Position numbers and translations under genes: made by a program
Shown: piece by piece, positions 55,301-64,000 of the stretch
Layout: every line of letters begins with the position of its first letter
How positions within the stretch are numbered: position 1 is the stretch's first letter
The notes under the pieces: model-generated
Told to the model about the DNA's origin: nothing
The model's input: only the letters and a program-made list of their open reading frames with translations
Database searches by the model: none
Assembly (NCBI GenBank): GCA_030374765.1
Contig: JARGXX010000080.1
Location: forward strand, 434,001-498,000
Direction: 5' to 3'
DNA from: Agarophyton chilense
Taxonomy: Eukaryota > Rhodophyta > Florideophyceae > Gracilariales > Gracilariaceae
DNA: 64,000 nt

Positions 55301-56880
55301 CAAATCGACTCGTCGACACGAAGCTTTGTAGACTCGCGAAAAGCGGCGGGGAACTCCTGTGCAGCAGGAAGAGGAACATGCTTCTTCGATGCACGCTTCG
55401 GCGGACGGCGGACGATGGGAACAGAGGATCCATCGTCCAATTCCACACGCTTTAAGCGGGGTACAATCGCTTCGACGAAACGGTCGCAAAAATCACATCC
55501 CAAGATGAGAGGGGCGGGGAGTGACCGACAGACAATAAAGTGCAGCTTCACGACGCAGGGTCCTAAGCGTGCCACCAAATCGATCACTCCAACCGTTTCT
55601 AACGGGTTGTTACCAGCGTCAGCGGCGTCTAATGCTACGCCACGGCCGATTTGCTACTGCAAAGCAGGTGGTAGGATAGATTCCACGACGAAGTTCGGTT
55701 CTGTACCTGTATCCAACACAGTGAGCAAACGCACCATGAACTTGGTAGTAAGGCCTAGGTCAGCGTAAACTTTAAAGTTTCGCTTCGCCATGACCATGAC
55801 TCTTTCCGGGAACCGGTTGTGATGTACCCGTTTCCACGGTCGACGTAAAACACCAAAGTGTTCAGAGTCCACGTCTGAGACGGCCTGTTTCCTTGAGAGG
55901 ATTTTGACCTGGGAGCGAGGCGGGGACGCCTCGGGCGCCGACAACCTCGATGTCAGGGACGCCTCTCCCGTGCGGGAGACTCCCATAATCAGTTTTCCTG
56001 AGACTGAACCGCCTGGGGCGGGGCCTCAGAATCCTGAACCACTAGCCGTGGGGCGCTAGCAGCGGTGTCCATGCGAGATGGATAGTGGTTGTTAACCTGT
56101 ACCAAAGGGTTGCTCAACGCGTCACGCGGTTTCACGTCCGGCACCGTTCCGGGAAATTCCACATTCGCGCGCACATACGAATCCATCGGACTGATCTGCA
56201 TCTTTTCATGAGATGAGGATTCAAAATCACCGATGAATCGGGTTGCATCTCTCAAAGAGACATTAGAGTGCGGCGTAAAAAGAAGACTGCCAAGCGACGA
56301 GTCTGAAGATTCCGACGAATCCGACGAATCTGAACCATATGAATGGTACGAATCCTATGAAGACAGTGACGAATCCGACGAGTCGGAACTACAGCCAGTG
56401 TGCTTCTTACGTCTACGGCGGTTGTCCGAATTGCTATGGTGCTTCGCTTTGAGCGGTCCAGCAGCCTGCTCTTCCGAGACGCTATCATCCATTAAGATGG
56501 TTTGCTCTAACGTCCGTAGACGGGCATTGACACGATAGAATCGGCTTTCAACGATTTCGACATAGTCGGCGGAGCCACCAAAAATCTTCAACAAGGCGTT
56601 GACATCCGACCGCAGTAAGCGGAGGTCTTCGACCATTTCCTTCACTGAAGTGTCGTGCAACCTGTAACGCAGGGACCGGAACTCCTCCACGAGGGCATTT
56701 TGAGCTTTGCCAACAGCGCGGATTTCCTCTTGTACCGTGGCCTCTGTATCGGGATAAAAATCACCCCCTGGGGGTTCGTCCAAATCGGCGGGAGCCGCGA
56801 TATCCACGGCAGGAGCCGGTCCATCCCCAGAATTGGGAGCTTCTTTCGACACAATCGACAGCTTCCGACGCATGCTGCTG
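52350..56880 (-). pseudogene. gag, protease and chromodomain region of the 8.0 kb element
   Basis: In reading order it begins with a gag N-terminal part with a coiled-coil-like charged region and a Ser/Asp-rich end (about 56870-56000). A protease with VLDTGTEPNFV (about 55690) and LILGCDFCDRFV (about 55500) follows, then a start of RT (IDYRRF, about 54900). A long Ser/Thr/Pro-rich linker and a chromodomain (YIQYRVRWHGLGPEWD core, about 52490-52355) complete it. No YxDD motif, RNase H or integrase zinc finger is found in between. Confidence 0.75.
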
Positions 56881-57063
56881 ACAGTTCACCGTTACACGGG
56901 AAATTTCCAGACCACCAGGAACTGGTACAGACTGTTTAGAAACTTCCACGAAATGGGCGCCAACCAAAAAATTGGGAAGCAAACCTCAAGAAGAGAACAC
57001 AACCACAGAATGTGAGAACAACCAAACCAGGTCCGCTTAGCCTTCTAAGTCGGGAGACCAGTT

Positions 57064-57916
57064 TGTAGTGCAACAAACAGCGGCGGAAACACACGAAGAT
57101 GTCCGAGTCTTCCTGCAAGGAGGGTAGCACGGCGACGGAGCCTCTCCGGAGTGAACACGACTAAGTCGGGGTGTAAGGCTGAGGTTCACCGGCACGCCAA
57201 GTGGGGAGAGTGCGGGATGCTAGAAGGGAGCAGACCAGGTATGAGCTGTATTCCACGGGAGTGGGCAAGTCTCGAGATCGAGTAATGCACCCACAGGAGT
57301 GGCGGTAAACACGGTAAGCCGGCGCGCGGCACACGCGCGAGCGGCACGAATAACGAACCACCAAGCAAAAGGGGGAGCTACCACGAGAGTGGGTAAGCGA
57401 TAAAGGGGGGGACCACCCAGTGGGGGCGATCGGGGGCATGGGCCACGAGAGCCAAAAGAAATATGTAGCAAACCCAATACTGGGGCGAGAACACGGCAGT
57501 GGTATGAGAGATATACACGCTAACAGCGGTGAGTCTCCTGTTGACGCAGGGTGGATAAGTCTACCGTTAGTAACGCGGCTTCACCTCCGTAGAATGTGGA
57601 AGACTCGCGAGAGCGGAAAAAGACTTAGAGCCAAGAACCCTGGTTGGGGAGGTTTACCGAGTGTCAGGGCGAGATCGCCCTGGCACTATATAGTGTAGAA
57701 TACTGTAAAGAGCTCCCTAACCTAGTGTAATAAAGCTAAATAAATAGAGAAATATCCAGCTAAGCTATGCCAACCTGTCCTGGGCCACCCGTGTTACACG
57801 TGTGTCAGTTGCACCCAAGTCGGGCCACGGCGCGCTGCAGCTACGCCAGGCGCATCCGAATGTTTCGGGAAAATTACAAAGTCCTTCAGAACCCCTCCCA
57901 GAGGGCGTGCACCACA
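57064..57916 (-). repeat. 5' LTR of the 8.0 kb element
   Basis: It is a direct repeat of 49944-50797 with about 2 percent difference. The core motif is at 57671-57690. It is followed by the right copy of AATAG. Confidence 0.9.
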
Positions 57917-57921
57917 AATAG

Positions 57922-58727
57922 TTTCATGTTCAATGGCACGAAGACTTCGGTTTTCGTAGAGGGCAGTTTTCTCGGAGAATATTAAACAGGGGGGGCTATC
58001 GTCGCTGCCATCATTGCAGCGATCTATGCCAATGTGGAAAGTACGGCCGCCGGAATCCTTCATGGGACAAGATGGCATGTCCAGTAAACCCGTCGTTGTT
58101 ATGACTCTCAGCTGTGTCCTTCTTTTCACAGTAGGTCTTTCATTTCCTTTTGTCAGGATAACCTTAATGATATGATGCACGGATGAGGGTAGAGTGCGTT
58201 GGTCCATCGCAGTCTTTAGGCGTATTTATGGGTTCCAAAAGTTGACCTTTTTCATGCTTAGAGGATTTCATGCAGTCACTTATTTAAACTCTACAACCCT
58301 TGGAATTTCAGGTACGGTACAGATAAAACAGGGCATTCTTCTCGGACCAATTTCCGGAAGAACGGTCACATGACATGGAACAGGATAAGTTAGGGTATTC
58401 TCTGTCGTTAGTGCTGATACCTCTCCTTTTGAGTTTTTTTCAGTTACTGAAAGTCCCCTGTCTAGTTGGAAGGTAGTTACTATCCCTCCCTATTTCCCTA
58501 TCCCCTTTCAATCATCGAAAACACCCACTTATGCCAAGGGGTAAGCTCTTAGCAGGCGTCTAAATAGTCCAAATCCTAGCTCATCATCCCACGGCATGAG
58601 TCATGAAGAGTTTGCTAAAGAGGTTGGACACCACCATACCACAGTGCAGCAGCTCTTTGTGTGTCCAAGGAAGAGCTAACAGAAGAAAGGGAAGGCCCGT
58701 AATCATAAATACCAGAAAGCTCTAAAC
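57922..58727. other. Intergenic, no gene seen
   Basis: This sequence lies between two LTR elements. No frame above about 140 codons, and none with a domain. Confidence 0.35.
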
Positions 58728-59651
58728 TGTGGAGCAAAACCCGGCGACGGGAAGTGCTCTCAAGTTGTTCGAAGCCTTGCTCCCTGGGGGAGGCAGACTC
58801 AGAGACAGAGCCCTCCGTTCCACCCGTAGTGTGGGGTGTAACTCCCACGGGGGATTCCGGCAGTACTGACGGAGGTGAGGGGTAGAAACCGTTGGGTCGG
58901 GAATGGGTATGGGTATCCCAAAGAATGGGGGAAAACCCGGCGAAGAGGAAAAACGGGGCGAGGGTCGGGCACTAACAGGCACCGGACCCGAGAACCAGAA
59001 AAGGGGCGAAACAACAAAAGAAACCCAATACAGGGGCGAAAACCTGTCCTCGAAAGAAAACACAAAAAGCACGCAACAAGTAAGCAGAACCCCCACGGGG
59101 TATCGTGCACGCAGGTCGTCTGAGCGGTCCCAAGGGGGTGGTTGCACGGAACCCAAACGTGGGCACTCTCCAAGTGGAGTCGTGTCCCTACGCAGGCGTT
59201 GCTAACCAGAGCCCGTTCCGGGTTGTAAGGCAGAAACGATGGCGACGAAGAACCTCTAAAGGTATCGAAGACCAACCCTGGTTCCCCTTTTACTCTGAGC
59301 TTCGGACTGTGAGATCTCGTCTCCCTAAGTAGGGCCCGCTAACTAAACTCTACTAATTACAGCAGTGCACACCTGCTCAGGGCCATACACGTGGAGATCC
59401 CACTGTCAGGGCCCAAAAGTCCAACTTTCTAACAAATATCTGAAAATCGGTGCCAAAATTAAGCCACCTGTACCACGGGGCCAATCCAACCATGAGGCAT
59501 CCGAATCCTTTCTTCACAGGCGAACTCTAACCAGAAAACCGTGCCACCTCAGCACACCTTCGAGGGGATCATAGTCATAACCCTCGGAGGGTTCAACCCT
59601 CATTCTATGAGTTTCATCTTCAAGTATCCCCTAACTGGGCGTTGCTCTACA
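58728..59651 (-). repeat. 3' LTR, family D
   Basis: It is 924 bases, same family as 49008-49922, and on the minus strand reads TGTAGAGCAACGCCC to GCTCCACA. It contains GAGGGTT-C-AACCCTC (about 59587-59601), a perfect 7-bp hairpin that also reads as a B-box (GGTTCAACCC). Confidence 0.85.
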
Positions 59652-59672
59652 TCTCCCCCTCTTTAAGAGGAG
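59652..59672 (-). promoter_or_regulatory. Polypurine tract of the family D element
   Basis: On the minus strand AAAGAGGGGGAGA abuts the LTR start TGTAGAG. This is the usual primer site for plus-strand DNA synthesis and fixes the element's orientation. Confidence 0.7.
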
Positions 59673-59693
59673 GAAGAACATTTCGAGCCGCGG

Positions 59694-61589
59694 GTGTCTC
59701 GCTTTCCGGTCACTATATATACTTCTCTCCCAATGAGGTCCTTCACCACTTCTGAGGATCGCCACAAAACCGGCACATCGGTACAACTGTCTTCTACTCC
59801 TCCGACTTTCGTCGATAAGCAACTTCTCGCAACAGCAGTCTCAACCAGCTCTCTCAAGGGAATGAACCCATACGTCATCAACCCAATCTCGGGGCCGTCG
59901 GCCTGCGCGCCGGCGGACAACGAAGCTCCCCAGCAGGGTGGATATCTCTCCGGTTTTGATGCGGCTCCGTCGGGTACCGAACCTTCCGCCTCGGCGAGCA
60001 ACCGACATCCTCAGGAGGATTTGGACATTAACGCGGTGGCTTGGAACTCCGCTCATGCGATGCCCTTGGTAGCAAACTCCAGAGGTTGGATCTCAAACGA
60101 ATCCTTTCGAAGGTGGAGACCCCTTACCGATCCGGTGATATATTCCCGCGCTCCGTGGTTCCATCCGACAGCGGTTCGCGACGATGAGCTCATCGACTCC
60201 TACGTGGAGGACGGCTTATTGCCGGGTGGCCTACCTATCGAGGTTGTACGTTCTCCCGATTGGAGGGCGCGGGTAGCCATAGAGCCTCAGAATCTATACC
60301 GCGGTCGCGGGGAGTCCCTGGACAAGGCGCGCGCAGCGATGGCGGCTCTGGCCTACCAGCGATTGGAGAGGTCACGCTTTGACCATCTGGTTCTCCCGGA
60401 GTACGGGTTCGATGTCGCCTATTACAGCACGTACGGTGAGGTCTCCTACGGGGATAACCTCGCAGCCTTTCCCGAAGTCGAGTTCCGCGGACCGGGTTTT
60501 CCTCTTCGAGAAGGTATGCTCCAATGGAGTCGTCCCATCCTTCGGGCTGAATTCAGGTACCTTCAACGGCAGTTTACCCAGTATGGGTTCGATCGACGCG
60601 TGCGCTTCGAGCGCCGCTCGCGCTCCCGTTTCGGGTTCCTTGTCCCGTATCCTCACGTGGAACTGGAGCCTATCCGTAACACGGCGAAGGTTGGGCGATT
60701 CGTGCCCCTTCCAGCTTGGTGGAGTAAGGTCGAGGTCCCCCGAGGGTGCTTTGCTGAACTGCCCCCGTGCATCTACTATATCGAGTCTCGATTGATGCAC
60801 GACCCGAACTTGGGATACTGGGCCCTCGTTGCAGCCGAGTGGGCAGCCCGCGTAGCGGCGCACCTCCTCTGGGATGCTCATGACCATTTCCGTATCTGGT
60901 ATATTCCTCCGATGCTACGGACCATCATGCGTCAGATCGACCTTGTGCCAGCGTTGGGTTCGGTCAGCAACGTGCAGGACCTGTATCCAATCTTAGACGT
61001 GATCGACAACACCCAATGGGATCGAGTTCCAGTGGACAATCAACCCGCAGGGGAAGGATCCGCGCGAGACAAGTCTCCTGGCCGGTACGATCCGGGCTGC
61101 GGTAACTGGGTCTATTACAATCCCTTCGAAGGGGTTCGCATCAGCGCGGCGCAAGCACGGGCGCTGATGGACTCGCCTCGACCGATGCCGGTGGGACACC
61201 CGACGGGGTTCATTTATACCGACGATTACGAGTACGAGCCTCCAGTAGACCTGGACGATCCAGCGTTGGATAAAGACACGCCAGCTCCTAGTGGGGTATT
61301 CCCTGTGGAGCCATCTGCACCCTTCCAACCAGTGGGAACGACCTCAGCTGCGGCGGCGAATGCATCCGGTGGCGGTTCATCTGCTCCCCCCGGGTGGGGT
61401 GTGGACACCCTTGCACAGGCGCCGGTTGCCACTCCGCAAGCGGATAGTGTGCGACAAGGCCTCGTGAACGCAGGCATTCCGATTCCCCCGGGTATGACGG
61501 ATGTGAGCCAGATGTTGGCTTTCGCCTCGGCGTACCATCAGGGTCAGAATCCCAACGGTGGGGCGGGTCCCTCCTCGGGCTTTCCGTAG
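59694..61589 (+). CDS. Antisense-strand protein of a Ty3/gypsy element, 631 residues, unknown family
   Basis: This unbroken 631-codon frame lies on the strand opposite gag-pol. It starts 43 bases inside the 3' LTR and ends about 440 bases before the chromodomain. ATG 59694 is the first start; MRSFTT (59733) and MNPYV (59859) are alternatives. Residues 1-110 are Ser/Pro/Ala-rich. About 120-480 is a Trp/Tyr/Arg-rich globular region with SRAPWFHPTAVRDDELIDSY, a helical stretch with LAYQRLERSRFDHLVLPEYG, FRYLQRQF, and WWSKVEVPRG. DVIDNTQWDRVP and HPTGFIY mark the end of the conserved part. About 530-631 is a Gly/Ser/Pro/Ala-rich tail. No catalytic motif, zinc finger or membrane helix is seen. The same conserved blocks occur at 18220-19856 and weakly at 22800-25030, always antisense next to a chromodomain, so it is a maintained element gene rather than a chance frame. 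The role could be structural or regulatory; not known. Confidence 0.7.
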   Translation: MSRFPVTIYTSLPMRSFTTSEDRHKTGTSVQLSSTPPTFVDKQLLATAVSTSSLKGMNPYVINPISGPSACAPADNEAPQQGGYLSGFDAAPSGTEPSASASNRHPQEDLDINAVAWNSAHAMPLVANSRGWISNESFRRWRPLTDPVIYSRAPWFHPTAVRDDELIDSYVEDGLLPGGLPIEVVRSPDWRARVAIEPQNLYRGRGESLDKARAAMAALAYQRLERSRFDHLVLPEYGFDVAYYSTYGEVSYGDNLAAFPEVEFRGPGFPLREGMLQWSRPILRAEFRYLQRQFTQYGFDRRVRFERRSRSRFGFLVPYPHVELEPIRNTAKVGRFVPLPAWWSKVEVPRGCFAELPPCIYYIESRLMHDPNLGYWALVAAEWAARVAAHLLWDAHDHFRIWYIPPMLRTIMRQIDLVPALGSVSNVQDLYPILDVIDNTQWDRVPVDNQPAGEGSARDKSPGRYDPGCGNWVYYNPFEGVRISAAQARALMDSPRPMPVGHPTGFIYTDDYEYEPPVDLDDPALDKDTPAPSGVFPVEPSAPFQPVGTTSAAAANASGGGSSAPPGWGVDTLAQAPVATPQADSVRQGLVNAGIPIPPGMTDVSQMLAFASAYHQGQNPNGGAGPSSGFP

Positions 61590-61990
61590 TTCCGCCTTCG
61601 GGCAATTGTAGAGTCCATAGCTTGGCGGCAATAGTAAACTTCTGATATTTGCATAACTTCTTTTCTTCTTCCTTCTTAGGATCTTAACTTCTACTTCTTT
61701 TCTTCTTCCTTCTTAGGATCATCTTCATCTTCCTCTTGATCTTCTTCCCTTCTTAGGGTCCAATTTTCTTCTTAATCTTCTTCTCCACTTCGTGGGTCTT
61801 CTTTTCCTTTTTTTCATCATAAACTGTCCCGATAACCGGTGCTGTGTTCCCCGGTTAACGGCGCTAGGCCGAGGGCCAGTAGACATTCCCTCTCAATACG
61901 TGTTCTTCGGGATACTATTCTAAATTCCTCTTCAGAGGTCCAACATCTTCCTCACTTCGAGGTCGCATCCACACCAGTTCCCGTGGTGGC
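61590..61990. repeat. Pyrimidine-rich convergent spacer with tandem repeat
   Basis: It lies between the antisense gene and the chromodomain coding end. A 28-base unit ending CCTTCTTAGGATC occurs twice without change (61656-61683 and 61693-61720, period 37). A shorter third version ends CTTCTTAGGG near 61757. The whole of 61656-61815 is almost pure C/T on the plus strand. Confidence 0.7.
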
Positions 61991-62029
61991 TTACCCGACT
62001 TGGGCACGATCCAGATTTGGAGGCAAGGT

Positions 62030-62200
62030 TACCCGAGCGCGTCGGTGATAGGATAAAACCTTAGACCTCGGAAGGTGCTCAATGGGTTCCACTGTATCCT
62101 CATCAGGCGAGAATCCGTACCATCGGACTTGGTAGCGGACTTCTCCCTCGGGGGTGTAGATGTGACGCACGATGCGATCGATAACGAATTCCTGCGGGTA
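62030..62200 (-). other. Chromodomain coding segment of the family D element
   Basis: On the minus strand it encodes FVIDRIVRH then RYQVRWYGFSPDEDTVEP and HLPRS, the chromodomain fold used by chromovirus integrases to target modified histones. The aromatic cage pattern (Y, W, and a third aromatic replaced by Val) is partly kept. Confidence 0.75.
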
Positions 62201-62341
62201 CACTTTTCCCTGTTCGGGCTTCTCTTCCATCTTGGAACGCTCTAGTTCCCTTGAGGGTGTCAACGTAGGGTCTAGACACAGCCCGGTGGGTTCTTTTCCA
62301 TGTTGCGAGCGGGTCTCAGCACTTCGTCCAAACGGCGCCAA

Positions 62342-63366
62342 GTGGCCTGTGGGCTACGTTGTAACTTCCATCTACGGAGTCAAAACGGCCCAGTTTTGAG
62401 TTCTTCTTAACGCTTAGATCTTCCCGATAACAACAGTGTTCTTAGATTCCGTGACGGTTGAGAAACCGCGACGCAGTAGCGTCTCCAGTCTCAGGGGGGT
62501 AAGACTTCAACGTCAACCCGAGCTACTGGGACGGAGGTTGCTCTGGTGCAACGCGCCGTGCGACAGAGGCGGTTTGCGCAACGGTTGGTCGTCAGAGCCT
62601 TTTGATTGGCTCAGCGAGGCGGTTTGCGCGACGGTTGGTCGTCAGAGCCTTTTGATTGGCTCGGTGCCATTCGACGTGTGCCACACAAATGCGCGGGCGC
62701 CCCGTGTGGGGTGACCGTTCCTTGTGCGGGAAAATCTGCACATGCGGATGTGAGGTGGCGCTTTCGACACGCGCTAGCACTCTCCTGAGCTGTACCCGAC
62801 GGGTCTCACTCATTTCTTTCCCATATCTGAGGGTTCCAGTGCCTCCAAAGTAGTTCCTATTCCCATTCCATGACGGAGAGCCAAATTTGGTCAACCTCGT
62901 CGTCGAGATATTCCCCGTGCGGGACGGCTGACACAGCTCGGCCCCGAGAAAGCGGGGTTTGAGTGTGCGACACCTCAGTGTCTCGTCCGCGGCGGCGGGT
63001 GATCGTCGGCTCTGTAGGCGTTTCGGGTGCGGAGTTCTCCACACGACTCTCCCTAGGCGGGTTTTCGTCATGTTTTCTGACGTCGTGCTCGGCTGGGTCG
63101 GCGGTGATGTCGCTACCCATACGCTGGGGTTGTGACTTCTCTGTTGCCGGCTCGGTCGGGCTCGCCGTCTCACTGTGAGAACTAGATTCCCTGTTAGGGC
63201 GACTGGCTGACGCCGAAACATCGTCCTTCGAAGGAACTAAGTCCTCCTCCCCCTCCTTAGGCGGAGAGCCAGCAGGCTTGATTACCTCCGGTGGGGGAGT
63301 AACTCTGTAAGAGTTCGTTGACTGGGCCCTTGAGGGAGCGGGCCCAGGTTCGGGAGTATCCGAAGT
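62342..63366 (-). other. Region between gag and chromodomain; pol core absent
   Basis: Overlapping open frames with Arg/Ser/Pro-rich content but no protease, RT, RNase H or integrase motif. It includes a tandem duplication of a 50-base unit (62566-62615 and 62616-62663) with one visible mismatch. Confidence 0.5.
62566..62663. repeat. Tandem duplication, 50-base unit, two copies
   Basis: The unit starts GAGGCGGTTTGCGC and ends TTTTGATTGGCTC. The period is exactly 50 and I see a single A/G difference between copies. Confidence 0.85.
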
Positions 63367-63369
63367 TTA

Positions 63370-63900
63370 GTTTTTCGAAGCGGACCCCACCCAATTCGGT
63401 GCAGCTGCCTCGAAGGGGACCGGTTGTTCCCCGTTCGCGGGTTCAAGTTCTGTATCCCTGTCAGCAAGGTGAGCTCGGAGTATCCTTTGTTCCTCATAGG
63501 ACCTACTCGGGACTCGAGCTTTCTCCTCAGGGGTCAGAGCCTCGTACTGAGCGATAATTCGTGAAGCCTCCGGCAGGGGAAATGTGCAGTCTGGTGCTTT
63601 GTGACCACGGAGGTAACACAAATAGCAAATCAGCTCTGCCGGGTTCGGTTGTGGACGTGAATCCACGCGACGTGGTGCTGTATCCCTCCATCCGGGGCGA
63701 GAGAACCGAGCAGCGGTATTCGCAAAAGGGAGCGATGCGGCTGGCACCCTCCGTCCTTGGGTATAGAGCGCAGGGTCTTCATCCGTAGTCGGAGCGGATG
63801 TCGACGGCAACTCAGACGTACCCATAGATTCGGGGTTACTTCCAATGAAGTGAATGTTATCATTGACCCCCGCAGGGGCAGGGCCTCCTGCGAGTGACAA
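63370..63900 (-). other. gag part with CCHC zinc knuckle, family D element
   Basis: On the minus strand a frame holds CYLCYLRGHKAPDC, a CX2CX4HX4C zinc knuckle typical of retroelement nucleocapsid, preceded by Pro/Thr-rich sequence. The N-terminal part of gag runs past the window end. Confidence 0.75.
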
Positions 63901-64000
63901 AGACGAGTTACCTCCATCGGCGAGGAGAGCACGTGTCGGCCGACTCTTTCGGTTCTGCCGGGCACGGAGAGTATCCCCCTCAGCCTGGGCGTACTGGACC

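Larger units (their letters stand above)
49944..57916 (-). mobile_element. Young non-autonomous Ty3/gypsy-type element, 8.0 kb
   Basis: LTRs of 854 and 853 bases differ at only about 2 percent of positions by eye. A perfect 5-base duplication AATAG flanks the element (49939-49943, 57917-57921). A purine tract lies inside the left LTR (minus strand AGAAGGGGGATA, about 50798-50809). A TGG-starting primer-binding site lies just inside the right LTR (about 57060-57040). On the minus strand it keeps gag, an aspartic protease, the first residues of RT and a chromodomain. The RT palm, RNase H and integrase are absent from the sequence. It must have moved using enzymes supplied by a relative. Broken at a few places in the remaining coding region. 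Confidence 0.87.
58728..64000 (-). mobile_element. Ty3/gypsy-type element with antisense gene, cut by window end
   Basis: Its 3' LTR is 58728-59651, with a minus-strand purine tract directly inside. Going right come the plus-strand 631-codon gene, a chromodomain on the minus strand (about 62200-62030) and a gag zinc-knuckle region on the minus strand (about 63900-63370). Only about 1.2 kb separates gag from chromodomain, so RT, RNase H and integrase are missing here too. The 5' LTR lies beyond the window. The gag-chromodomain part has a few breaks and the antisense gene is whole. Confidence 0.8.

Noticed and set aside
49008-59651. The two family D LTRs as the pair bounding one 10.6 kb element
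   Set aside because: The purine tract at 59652 shows that the right LTR is the 3' LTR of an element extending rightward. The left one lacks matching internal sequence, so it is a separate solo LTR.
62857-63120. YLDD motif on the minus strand in the family D element
   Set aside because: It looks like an RT catalytic motif, but the surrounding residues are not RT-like and the space to the zinc knuckle is too small for an RT.
1-64000. CRISPR arrays, bacterial operons or ribosome-binding sites
   Set aside because: No regular spaced repeats. The gene content, intron and polyadenylation signals are eukaryotic.

Overview
The window reads as repeat-rich nuclear DNA of a photosynthetic eukaryote, most likely a red alga (a florideophyte of the Chondrus type). 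The reasons are compact genes with few or no introns, a plastid-type phytyl-phosphate kinase (VTE6/DUF92), a DUF6818 Myb-like transposon gene, and dense LTR elements with chromodomains. The species is an inference.

Host genes are few. A TMEM16/anoctamin gene (minus, 9128-6969) and a PRMT1-like arginine methyltransferase (plus, from 9525) are divergent across about 400 bases. VTE6 (plus, 43843-44859) and a two-exon PEN-2 gene, a gamma-secretase subunit (minus, 45516-44868), converge with 8 bases between their stop codons. Two unassigned open frames (minus, 6491-5877 and 46008-45754) may or may not be genes.

The rest is mobile DNA, region by region. 1-5765: an old Ty1/copia copy, with a minus-strand promoter carrying a heat-shock-element array near its 3' end. 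12521-14815 and 46338-47632: three decayed Tc1/mariner copies. 15421-16283 and 47638-48502: two solo LTRs of one family in opposite orientation, each with a perfect 5-base target duplication. 17541-19880: a fossil chromodomain Ty3/gypsy piece. 22144-32421: a 10.3 kb Ty3/gypsy chromovirus with both LTRs. 33560-36600: another Ty3/gypsy fossil. 36840-39098: a DDE transposon with an unrelated accessory frame. 39999-40161: a nested inverted-repeat MITE. 40260-42854: a complete PIF/Harbinger-like element with terminal repeats, target duplication, DUF6818 gene and DDE transposase. 49944-57916: a young LTR element that keeps gag, protease and chromodomain but lacks the RT, RNase H and integrase core. 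58728 to the window end: a related element cut by the window edge.

The most unusual finding is an architecture repeated in three separate Ty3/gypsy elements. A large gene on the strand opposite gag-pol lies tail-to-tail with the chromodomain end of pol, just inside the 3' LTR. The copy at 59694-61589 is a whole 631-codon frame. Those at 18220-19856 and about 22800-25030 are decayed relatives. The encoded protein matches no family I recognise.
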